From Natrinema sp046097095 (GTDB taxonomy: Archaea; Halobacteriota; Halobacteria; Halobacteriales; Natrialbaceae), in the NCBI RefSeq assembly GCF_046097095.1, contig NZ_CP175698.1:3224001-3288000 (forward strand): DNA of 64,000 bases, written 5' to 3'. The position numbers and the translations under genes were made by a program. This document shows, in pieces, positions 43,256 to 50,322 of this stretch (within the stretch, counting starts at the first letter, position 1; each line of letters starts with the position of its first letter). The notes under the pieces were generated by a model, which was not told where the DNA came from, ran no database searches, and saw only the letters and a program-made list of their open reading frames with translations.

Positions 43256-44266
43256 ATGAACATGCTCGTCGACGGTGAGTGGCGAACCGACGCGTACGAG
43301 TCGACCGGCGACGACGGCTCGTTCGAGCGCCAGGAGACGACGTTCCGAGACGAGATCCGCGACGATCCAGATGCGCGGTTTCAGCCCGAATCGGGTCGGT
43401 ACCACCTCTACGTTTCATACGCCTGTCCGTGGGCCCACCGAACGCTCGTAACGCGGGCGCTGAAGGGCCTCGAGGACGCGATTTCGATCTCGGTGGTCGA
43501 CCCCTATCGAGACGAGGACGGCTGGCAGTTCACGCCCGAGAAGGCGGGCTGTACGCCGGATCACGTCCACGGCGCTGACTACCTCCGCGAACTGTACGTG
43601 CGGGCCGATCCGGACGCAACCTGCCGCGTGACGGTGCCGGTCCTCTGGGACACCGAGGAGGAGACCATCGTCAACAACGAGTCCGCGGAGATCATGCGTA
43701 TGCTCGATACGGAGTTCGACGAGTACGCCACGCGGGACGTCGATCTCTATCCCGAGGGCTACCGGGACGAGGTCGACCGGGTCATCGATGAGATCTACGA
43801 GCCGATCAACAACGGTGTCTACCGCGCCGGCTTCGCGACGGAGCAAGCGCCCTACGACGAGGCGGTCGACGACCTCTTTTCCGCGCTCGACCACTGGGAC
43901 GAGGTGCTGGCAGAGCAGCGCTACCTCGCAGGCGATCGGCTGACCGAGGCCGACATCGCGATGTTCACGACGCTCGTCCGGTTTGATAACGTTTACCACA
44001 CGCACTTCATGTGTAACGTCCAGTATATCCGTGAGTACGACAACCTCTGGCCATACCTGCGCGACCTGTACCAGACCCCCGGTGTGGCACGGACGGTCAA
44101 CATGGACCACATCAAAGAACACTACTACACGACTCATCCGGACGTGAACCCCCACCTGATCGTCGCCCGCGGCCCCGATCTAAACTTCGAGGCACCGCAC
44201 GACCGTGACGACCTGCCGGGCAGTCCGCCGTCGGATCTCGTCACCACCGCGAGCGCTGACGACTAA
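43256..44266 (+). CDS. Glutathionyl-hydroquinone reductase-like GST (YqjG/ECM4 family)
   Basis: A 336-residue Xi-class GST. The catalytic Cys sits in 'YVSYACPWAHRTLVTRALKG' (Cys near residue 60), with 'VPVLWDTEEETIVNNESAEIMRMLD' after it and an all-helical C-terminal domain ('AGDRLTEADIAMFTTLVRFDNVYHTHF'). These enzymes reduce glutathionylated hydroquinones. Haloarchaea use gamma-glutamylcysteine rather than glutathione, so the natural substrate may be a gamma-Glu-Cys adduct. Length is normal. Confidence 0.9.
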   Translation: MNMLVDGEWRTDAYESTGDDGSFERQETTFRDEIRDDPDARFQPESGRYHLYVSYACPWAHRTLVTRALKGLEDAISISVVDPYRDEDGWQFTPEKAGCTPDHVHGADYLRELYVRADPDATCRVTVPVLWDTEEETIVNNESAEIMRMLDTEFDEYATRDVDLYPEGYRDEVDRVIDEIYEPINNGVYRAGFATEQAPYDEAVDDLFSALDHWDEVLAEQRYLAGDRLTEADIAMFTTLVRFDNVYHTHFMCNVQYIREYDNLWPYLRDLYQTPGVARTVNMDHIKEHYYTTHPDVNPHLIVARGPDLNFEAPHDRDDLPGSPPSDLVTTASADD

Positions 44267-44296
44267 GGACCAACGCACTCGAGCAAAGAGGTGACG

Positions 44297-44623
44297 TTAC
44301 GACTCTGCCGCCGTCTGATCGGCCTCGGGCTGGTCTGATTCGGCATCGGCGGCTTCGGTCTCGTCCGGCTTAGTTTCGCCGGGCCCTGTCTCGTCGGCCT
44401 CGAGCCGACCGGAGCCGGTATGGCCGGTCTCGCGTCGCCAGTTCTCGAAGCTGTGCTCGATATCCTCGTCCGAGACGAACACTTTCCAGAGGAGCCACGC
44501 GAGGACGAGGACCGGAAGTAGCGGGAGCAACACGATGACCATGATTGCGGCCATCACGTATCCGAACAGCGACATCTGCGTGTTCGGCCCGTAGCCCGTC
44601 GACTCGGACACCTTGACTGACAT
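44297..44623 (-). CDS. Small single-pass membrane protein (DUF7535-like)
   Basis: A 108-residue protein with one strong transmembrane helix (about residues 22-46) followed by a 60-residue acidic, repetitive cytoplasmic tail rich in Glu, Asp, Thr and Ala. The 'YGPNTQMSLFGYVMAAIMVIVLLP' part matches the haloarchaeal DUF7535 family. No function is known. Confidence 0.72.
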   Translation of the reverse strand: MSVKVSESTGYGPNTQMSLFGYVMAAIMVIVLLPLLPVLVLAWLLWKVFVSDEDIEHSFENWRRETGHTGSGRLEADETGPGETKPDETEAADAESDQPEADQTAAES

Positions 44624-44831
44624 GTGTGGCGCTACGAACGTGTCGCTATTCCCTCTTTCGAATCCGCGGGTCGCTCACCCTATCTTTCGACCCGATTGCG
44701 ATCCTCTCATGCTCGAGAGCGGTGGGAACGTGCGGCCAGTTTCGGAAACACGTGCCCACGCACCGTGCACCGAACGGAGAACGCGTTGATACCCTAACTG
44801 CTAACACACCCAAGTTGTTGATGAGTATCTA

Positions 44832-44942
44832 TCAGGTGGTCTCGGTCGTTTCTGTGTTCGTCTCGTGGAGCGCGCCGATTCGCTCGAGTTCGTCGAGGAG
44901 ATGCGCTCGCGTGATCTCGTATGGCAGTTCGATAATGTCAGA
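44832..44942 (-). pseudogene. Possible C-terminal gene remnant (36 codons)
   Basis: On the minus strand an open frame between an upstream TGA and a TGA at 44832 encodes 'SDIIELPYEITRAHLLDELE' and then 'RIGALHETNTETTETT'. It has the look of a genuine protein C-terminus (amphipathic helix, GC-rich third positions), but there is no start codon and the frame is closed just upstream. It may be what is left of a gene interrupted when the adjacent cluster arrived. Confidence 0.3.
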
Positions 44943-44987
44943 TCAACGCAGTAGCTGTCGATAAATTTTGTTCGAATGTAACAGTAA

Positions 44988-45000
44988 GCACTAATATGCG
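44988..45000 (+). promoter_or_regulatory. AT-rich promoter element for the DUF4157 locus
   Basis: CACTAATATGCG lies about 33-42 nt before the ATG at 45030, within an AT-rich tract that is unlike the surrounding DNA. It is a plausible TATA box for the operon. Confidence 0.35.
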
Positions 45001-45029
45001 TGGGTTGGAACGCTGCGAGTAATATATCG

Positions 45030-45398
45030 ATGGGACGATATTCGTCACGCTCGCAGCGGTCATCCGACGAGTCCGACTCGTCGTCGTCGTCCTCGCTCTC
45101 GATTCGGCAATCGGTGGACGTAGACGGGGCGGTCCAGCGGACCAGCGACACGGCCGACCAAGCACCGATGCCCGACTCGGTCGGTGGCCTCGGTGCCGCC
45201 GAACGCCTCGAGCGGGTCAGAGAGCGAACGGATTCCTCGGGACCGAGCAGTGGCATTTCTACGCCGGGCGGGTTGGGTGCCGCCGAACGGCTGCAACGAG
45301 ACACAACTCAAACTGAAACGGCCACCGAACGGACACAGAGCGGCTTCCAGTCCGACACTCACTGGAGCCCCGGCCCGAACGCGCCAACGTCGCTCTAG
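45030..45398 (+). CDS. N-terminal fragment of the first DUF4157 protein (interrupted by TAG)
   Basis: A 122-residue low-complexity N-terminus: Ser-rich start ('MGRYSSRSQRSSDESDSSSS'), then two copies of a 'GGLGAAERL' unit (about residues 53 and 86) and repeated Gln-Arg steps ('VQRTSD', 'LQRDTT'). Frame is closed by TAG at 45396. The next codons in the same frame ('RSTAAARDTDSAGETQVPESV') run directly into the DUF4157 domain, so this is almost certainly the N-terminal segment of one gene (45030-46541). The TAG fits a CAG-to-TAG change: the expected 'SLQRSTAA' repeats the Q-R pattern. Confidence 0.65.
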   Translation: MGRYSSRSQRSSDESDSSSSSSLSIRQSVDVDGAVQRTSDTADQAPMPDSVGGLGAAERLERVRERTDSSGPSSGISTPGGLGAAERLQRDTTQTETATERTQSGFQSDTHWSPGPNAPTSL

Positions 45399-45446
45399 CG
45401 AAGCACCGCGGCGGCACGCGATACGGATTCGGCCGGCGAGACGCAG

Positions 45447-46541
45447 GTGCCCGAGTCGGTTCGGAACGTCATTTCCTCGTCTGGCCGGTCGCTGGACACT
45501 TCGATTCAGCGCGCGATGGAAGACCGAATGGGAGACTCGCTTGGAGACGTGCGGATCCACACCGGACCGAAAGCCGCTCAAGCCTGCCAGCAGATCAACG
45601 CGCGTGCGTTCACCGTCGGGAATCACGTCGCCTTTAATTCCGGCGAGTACGATCCGCAGAGTCCGGAGGGTCAACACGTCCTCGCTCACGAACTCGCACA
45701 CGTGAGACAGCAAACCGGCGGGGTGGTGTCGATGCTGCCTCAAGACGATCCCGGCCTCGAGATCGATCCTGATCCTGCACTCGAGCGGGAGGCCGAGGAG
45801 ACGGCCCAGCGGATGATGAGCGGCGGTGAGTTAGGCATCCAGCGGCTGGCTCAGACCGAGGTTTACGTTCAGCGACTGGAGGAGTCGAAGGTCTTCGACG
45901 CACTGGCGATGTTCGAGGGCGAACTGGAGGAGGGCGACCTCAGTGACGTTCGGGAGCGACACAATCGAAATCAGCTCGGACACCTCCACGACATAGCAAA
46001 CGAGGTCATCGACAAGAACGACGAGCAGGTCAAGGTCGACATTAAACAGGACGTCCAGCAGTCGGCCAATCCGGATGCGGTAGCCCAAGAGCTGGCCCAG
46101 CGCTGGGAGTCGATGGCGGATTTGAAGTCCCAAATTCAAGCTCTCAAGAATAGCATCGACGCCGACCTTGAAGACGTCGCGTTGACCGAGGATCAGCGCC
46201 AAGAACTCAGCGGTAACGTCGAGACTGACGGCTGGGACAACGTGGCTTGGGGTACCGTCAAGAAGATCCTCGGCGGGACAACTCTGCCGAATCTGCTGTT
46301 CTTGGCGACTCAGGGATCGAGGCTCGCGTCAGCAGATATCGACACACGTGGTGTTCAGACTGTCGCACAGGTACGCCGCGGTAAGATTACGAGTCTCGAC
46401 GACCTGCGGGACATCTGGAAACAGACCAATGGCTCCCTAGAGGATCGTGCAGCGCAGATCGAACAGGAGATCCGTGAGGGGACGTGGCTGGAAGAAGGCC
46501 AGGCACCTGATGATATTCCCTCTCCGGAGGCGATTGAATAA
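45447..46541 (+). CDS. DUF4157 (eCIS-core) protein, first copy
   Basis: A 364-residue product if translation restarts at GTG 45447; with the amber read through it would be 503 residues from 45030. Residues about 1-90 are a complete DUF4157 domain ('VISSSGRSLDTSIQRAMEDR', 'VRIHTGPKAAQACQQINARAF', 'HVLAHELAHVRQQTGG') with a metalloprotease HExxH. DUF4157 proteins are a marker of extracellular contractile injection loci and similar effectors. After 'QRLAQTEVYVQRL' (about 145) the sequence turns into a helical acidic domain without a known fold. It is followed by a partner gene overlapping by one base (TAATG), with GGAGG 11 nt upstream. Confidence 0.8.
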   Translation: MPESVRNVISSSGRSLDTSIQRAMEDRMGDSLGDVRIHTGPKAAQACQQINARAFTVGNHVAFNSGEYDPQSPEGQHVLAHELAHVRQQTGGVVSMLPQDDPGLEIDPDPALEREAEETAQRMMSGGELGIQRLAQTEVYVQRLEESKVFDALAMFEGELEEGDLSDVRERHNRNQLGHLHDIANEVIDKNDEQVKVDIKQDVQQSANPDAVAQELAQRWESMADLKSQIQALKNSIDADLEDVALTEDQRQELSGNVETDGWDNVAWGTVKKILGGTTLPNLLFLATQGSRLASADIDTRGVQTVAQVRRGKITSLDDLRDIWKQTNGSLEDRAAQIEQEIREGTWLEEGQAPDDIPSPEAIE

Positions 46542-47470
46542 TGAAAGCGGTACTTGGTGATGGAGACGCTGATGGGACTGGTATCCGAGTTGTCGATAAC
46601 GTCGGCGTGAGTCACGGAATCCATGTCGCATTTGATGGCGAAATCACCTACCACAAATGCGACAAGATAGCGAACAACCCAGCACTCCGAACGCGCGAAG
46701 AATGCGAACGTGTCGACCAAACTCGTCGCTACGCACGATGGCACATCTATCGCGAGCGCGGCTACGACACGGTGCCACCACGGAAGAACCCCGACCGCTT
46801 GATGGCGGCACTGCTGGCGGTCGCCGACCTCTCCCCAACCGCCTTTGAGGAATACTTCGGTGACCTCGAAACACGGCTCCAAGCCCACTACGACGACTCC
46901 GAGGTGGACCTCCCGTTCCCGGACGCCGACCCGGACGACGCCATCGTCTACCAACAAGACCTCTCCCTCCAGCCCAATCCCGTCGAGTTCGACCCGCCAG
47001 TCCTCGAACAGTTCATGGCGCGCTTCGAGGGCGATCCGGACTCGCCAGCGATCGGCGCACTCGACGAGCTCCAATTTGAGGAGATGGACGTATTGAACTT
47101 CGAGATCGAGGCGGTTTCCGGGATTCACGTCTTGCACAATGACGGCCAGGGCACCCAACAGGTCGCGGAGAGTGAACAGCCTCTCGAACGTGAGCCAGAC
47201 GCACGAATTGAACTGTTGGCGTTCGATCCGGCGTCGGTCGACTCCTTCCAGCACTATCTCGTCTCACATCTCGCCTACCAGATCCGGGATCGCTTCCTAT
47301 TGATGGGCGTCAAACCGCCGGTTCCGTTCCGTGCGCAGGGCTGGGGCACCTACGAGGGGTTCCAGTGCCAGAGGTTCTGTGACCTGTACGAGAACTACTG
47401 GTCGTCAGACGCTGAAATCACGTCCTGGAAACCGTGGGAGAGAACCCATGACTCCCTGCAAGGCGAGTAA
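46541..47470 (+). CDS. Partner protein of the first DUF4157 gene, family unknown
   Basis: A 309-residue acidic alpha/beta protein of no recognised family. Segments 'DQTRRYARWHIY', 'FEEYFGDLE', 'DAIVYQQDLSL', 'EIEAVSGIHV' and 'EPDARIELL' recur in the protein encoded at 48197, so the two are paralogues. The start overlaps the DUF4157 stop by one base and a GGAGG lies 11 nt upstream, indicating coupling. In polymorphic systems such a gene would be an immunity or chaperone protein; that is inference. Its 3' end runs into the second cassette, and it is about 30 residues shorter at the C-terminus than its paralogue. Confidence 0.72.
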   Translation: MKAVLGDGDADGTGIRVVDNVGVSHGIHVAFDGEITYHKCDKIANNPALRTREECERVDQTRRYARWHIYRERGYDTVPPRKNPDRLMAALLAVADLSPTAFEEYFGDLETRLQAHYDDSEVDLPFPDADPDDAIVYQQDLSLQPNPVEFDPPVLEQFMARFEGDPDSPAIGALDELQFEEMDVLNFEIEAVSGIHVLHNDGQGTQQVAESEQPLEREPDARIELLAFDPASVDSFQHYLVSHLAYQIRDRFLLMGVKPPVPFRAQGWGTYEGFQCQRFCDLYENYWSSDAEITSWKPWERTHDSLQGE

Positions 47471-48194
47471 CGGGCGCGACTTCACCGCTGACAATCATAT
47501 CAACGGCGAGTTCGCCCCATCGAATGCAGACGGCCAGCATGTGCTGGCTCACGAGTTAGTACATACGAGACAACAAACCGGCGGTGCAGTGTCGATGCTG
47601 CCCCAAGACGATCTCGGCCTCGAGATCGATCCTGATCCACGCTTGGAGCAGGAAGCCGAGGAGACGGCCCAACGGGTGATGAGCGGCGGAGAACTGGGCG
47701 TTCAGCGGTTGGCTCAGACGGAGGTCCACATCCAGCAGCTGCCAGGAGACGAATTGGTGAGCAAGACCAAAGATCTCGTTGGGACTAGTGTGGAGAAAGT
47801 CGACGAATCGACGACCAAGAGGTACCGACTGACGAAAGACCAGTTGGTAGATTTAGTGCAGTCGGTTGAAACGCCGAAGGGACTCGCCAAGTACATCGAA
47901 TATCACGACATCGACGTGACTAGTCGCGTCCAGGACGCGTCCAGTAGCGCAGTCAAAGGCGCGACGAAAGGCTGGACAGCAGGTTCGATGCTCGGGTCCG
48001 CCTTCGGCCCAGTTGGTGCTGTCGCCGGTGGGCTCGCTGGTATACCACTCGGAGCGTTCCTCACGACCAAGTTCGGTGAGCAGGCAGCCGGCGAAATTCA
48101 AAAAGTCGTGCGTGACGTACTCGGTTTAAACACCAATCAGGAGTTCGGTTCTGAGGACCGGACTGGATCGGATACCGAGAAGGTGGACTTCTGA
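47448..48194 (+). CDS. Second DUF4157 copy, 5'-truncated, with a different C-terminus
   Basis: A 248-residue protein. Its start lies inside the 3' end of the previous gene, and homology to the first copy begins only in mid-domain: 'SNGRDFTADNHINGEF' matches 'NARAFTVGNHVAFNSGEY', then 'GQHVLAHELVHTRQQTGG' retains HExxH. The following 60 residues are almost identical in the two copies and their DNA is about 83-85 percent identical by eye. After 'QTEVHIQQL' the sequences are unrelated; here the tail is a Gly/Ala-rich hydrophobic stretch (about 165-205, 'GWTAGSMLGSAFGPVGAVAG') that may insert into a membrane. This is the signature of an exchanged C-terminal cargo. Confidence 0.75.
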   Translation: MTPCKASNGRDFTADNHINGEFAPSNADGQHVLAHELVHTRQQTGGAVSMLPQDDLGLEIDPDPRLEQEAEETAQRVMSGGELGVQRLAQTEVHIQQLPGDELVSKTKDLVGTSVEKVDESTTKRYRLTKDQLVDLVQSVETPKGLAKYIEYHDIDVTSRVQDASSSAVKGATKGWTAGSMLGSAFGPVGAVAGGLAGIPLGAFLTTKFGEQAAGEIQKVVRDVLGLNTNQEFGSEDRTGSDTEKVDF

Positions 48195-48196
48195 CC

Positions 48197-49108
48197 GTGC
48201 AGGCAGAGATAAAAAAAGAGACCAATGATGGGTTTGGCTTGCTCATCATCGACGACAATAATGTTGAGCATAAGATAGGTGTCCGCTACAACGGTGAAAT
48301 TGATGGTCACCTACAAGACAGTTATCCCGACGATCCGAACGAACGCACATACAGTGAGGGCGAACACGTCAGCCAGTCGCGCCGATACGCGAAATACTAC
48401 GTCGACCAAGAAACAGCGTACGACACGCTGACGTGGGATCTCAATGCAGACCGCTTCGAGACAGTCCGGAAGGCATTGCAGGCCCTCTCGAGCAAGGAGA
48501 TAGAGACGTATTTCGGTGACCTCCTCGAGCAGAGCCTGAGCCACTACGCGGACGATCCTGATGTCGACATCGGGGATACTACGCGCCCGGAAGCGCTGCC
48601 GGCGGAGATGATCGGCGGCGAGGACGCGGTTATCTACAAACAGGAGATCTACCTCAAGGATGGCACGATCGAGGCAGTGTCGGGAATCGGGATTACCTAC
48701 TACGTTGCCAGAGGGGAACGCAAGACAGTATGGCGTGGTGACGCGCCAGATCGGGAGCCGGATGCCCGAATCGAACTGTTCCCAGCACCGTTGGGTGATC
48801 CCGCGCCGTTCCGAGACTCCCTCGTGTACAATCTGCGGTGTCAGATCCGGGACTGCTATCTCATGATGGGACTGGAACCGCCCGAGGAGTACCGGGTGCT
48901 GGGACACGGCCAGTATCGCTTTACTGGGAAGTACGATAACTTCGACATCTATCCGCCGTATCACAGCTTCGACGCGGATATCCCCGGCTATAGTCACGAG
49001 TTCCGCCCTGATCTCCCGATTACCTGGGGCGAACTCGGTGGACTGGTCGATTCAGGGAGCAATCAGTCGTTGTACGACCAAATCAAGGGCACGCTCTTTT
49101 CCCGGTGA
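48197..49108 (+). CDS. Partner protein of the second DUF4157 copy, paralogue of 46541
   Basis: A 303-residue protein starting with GTG two bases after the previous stop. Against the 46541 product it conserves 'SRRYAKYY' for 'TRRYARWH', 'ETYFGDLLEQSLSHY' for 'EEYFGDLETRLQAHY', 'DAVIYKQEIYL' for 'DAIVYQQDLSL', 'IEAVSGIGI' for 'IEAVSGIHV' and 'EPDARIELF' for 'EPDARIELL'. The two are about one-third identical by eye. No domain is recognised. Being the dedicated neighbour of each DUF4157 copy, and diverged with it, it fits an immunity- or chaperone-like partner. Confidence 0.72.
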   Translation: MQAEIKKETNDGFGLLIIDDNNVEHKIGVRYNGEIDGHLQDSYPDDPNERTYSEGEHVSQSRRYAKYYVDQETAYDTLTWDLNADRFETVRKALQALSSKEIETYFGDLLEQSLSHYADDPDVDIGDTTRPEALPAEMIGGEDAVIYKQEIYLKDGTIEAVSGIGITYYVARGERKTVWRGDAPDREPDARIELFPAPLGDPAPFRDSLVYNLRCQIRDCYLMMGLEPPEEYRVLGHGQYRFTGKYDNFDIYPPYHSFDADIPGYSHEFRPDLPITWGELGGLVDSGSNQSLYDQIKGTLFSR

Positions 49109-49241
49109 TCGTCCGACCGATTTCGGCGTGGAAGCGCCCACCGGCATGTCGAAGTGGGGAGCCGTGTGATAGCCGAGACACAGCCGTGTCTGTGAACGAA
49201 GTAGTACGTTATAAACCGCAACGGTTGTAGCAGACTGCCGG

Positions 49242-50051
49242 TCAGCTCAGTGATGTGAGCCCGTCTCGGCCGTCCGAGTCGTCGCTCAGCACGTCCTCGG
49301 AGTCGTCCCGGGGCCGGTAGCCAAGTGCTTGCATGGTCTCGGACAGCGAGAGAAATCGTTCCGAATTGTCGGAGATACCGTGAGCGATCAACGGCGACTC
49401 GTCGAGCGTCGCCGTCGCGGCCCCGTTGAGCAGCCGCTGGCAGTCGTCGGGGCTGAGCCACATCGCGCGGGCGTAGCGCTCGCCGGCCCCGTCTCGATCC
49501 GCACACTCCTGGCGGAGTTCGTCGCGGGTGAGCAGCCAGCCGATCCGTAGATTCACCACCTCGAACCCGTGGCGCTTCGCGTAGTAGGACCCCATCGCCT
49601 CGCCGAAGACCTTCGTGACCCCGTAGTAGGTATCCGGATCCGTCGGATCTTCGGGCCGGACGATTTCGGGGGTGCCGACCGTCGACTCCGGCCGGATCGG
49701 CGAGGCGGTGTTTCGCATGTTGACCGCGTGGTTCGAGCTGGCAAAGACTACTCGCTCGAGGTCGTTCTCCACTGCGGCCTCGAAGGCGTTGTAGAGCCCG
49801 TCGACGTTCGGCCCGCGTACCTCGTCCCACTCGGCCCGCGGCGAGGCGTTGGCCGCGAGGTGGATCAGCACGTCCTGGTCCTCGAGCGCGCCGATGAAGG
49901 CGTCTTCGTCGGTGATCTCGAGCGGCGTCGCATCCAGGTCCTCGGCCTCGCTGTGGGAGAACAGGGTCAGTTCGTGGTCGTCGTCCGGAAAGGCGTCGAT
50001 GGCCTCGCGGCCGACGTTCCCCGCCGCGCCGGTGATCGCGATGTTCGTCAT
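49242..50051 (-). CDS. NAD(P)-dependent short-chain dehydrogenase, archaeal Azf/uronate-dehydrogenase-like
   Basis: A 269-residue extended SDR. 'NIAITGAAGNVGREAIDAF' is the nucleotide-binding GxxGxxG, 'VVFASSNHAVNM' the Ser region and 'YYGVTKVFGEAMGSYYAKRHG' the YxxxK catalytic pair. This subset includes haloarchaeal azf (glucose-6-phosphate dehydrogenase of the modified pathway) and uronate dehydrogenase; the 'SSNHAV' and 'LRIGW' signatures match but do not decide between them. It has an acidic 25-residue C-terminal tail. Not part of an operon. Confidence 0.83.
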   Translation of the reverse strand: MTNIAITGAAGNVGREAIDAFPDDDHELTLFSHSEAEDLDATPLEITDEDAFIGALEDQDVLIHLAANASPRAEWDEVRGPNVDGLYNAFEAAVENDLERVVFASSNHAVNMRNTASPIRPESTVGTPEIVRPEDPTDPDTYYGVTKVFGEAMGSYYAKRHGFEVVNLRIGWLLTRDELRQECADRDGAGERYARAMWLSPDDCQRLLNGAATATLDESPLIAHGISDNSERFLSLSETMQALGYRPRDDSEDVLSDDSDGRDGLTSLS

Positions 50052-50146
50052 ACGGAACGGACAGCGAACGCGCTGAAATAGGTCGGGCCGGCGTCTTCTT
50101 GCCGAGTCACCCGTGGTTGAAACGAGAATAGCGTCGACAACTCTCA

Positions 50147-50261
50147 GAAAGCCCCTCCCGCTATCGACTCCCAGAACTCGCTGCGCGCCTCGGTCGTTCG
50201 CTCCGCTCGCTCCCTGCAGTGCTTACTTCGTTCGGGTTCGTCGATAGCAGGAGCCCCTTTC
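50147..50261. repeat. 115-bp interrupted inverted repeat in an intergenic region
   Basis: The left arm (50147-50168, GAAAGCCCCTCCCGCTATCGAC) and right arm (50240-50261) are reverse complements at 18 of 22 positions, with about 70 bp between them rich in CGCTCGCTCC-type sequence. Such palindromic intergenic elements are common in haloarchaeal genomes and are sometimes mobile (MITE-like). There is no ORF inside and no target duplication is clear. Confidence 0.35.
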
Positions 50262-50322
50262 ATTCCCACCCGGTGGTGGAAAAGTCGGTCAGCAGAAATG
50301 CGGCGGCAGACAGGGTGCGAAC

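Larger units (their letters stand above)
44624..45029. other. 406-bp gap with an AT-rich promoter and a possible gene remnant
   Basis: No complete gene. The right end is unusually AT-rich (44960-45000) and includes the probable promoter of the DUF4157 locus. A 36-codon minus-strand remnant at 44832-44942 is listed separately. The drop in GC content marks the left edge of the accessory region. Confidence 0.5.

Noticed and set aside
45030..46541. Explaining the interrupted DUF4157 gene by a frameshift
   Set aside because: Both parts are in the same frame; only the TAG separates them, so a base substitution fits better.
50052..50322. Possible small gene in the gap before the alcohol dehydrogenase gene
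   Set aside because: Open frames there read through the palindromic element and have no protein-like composition.
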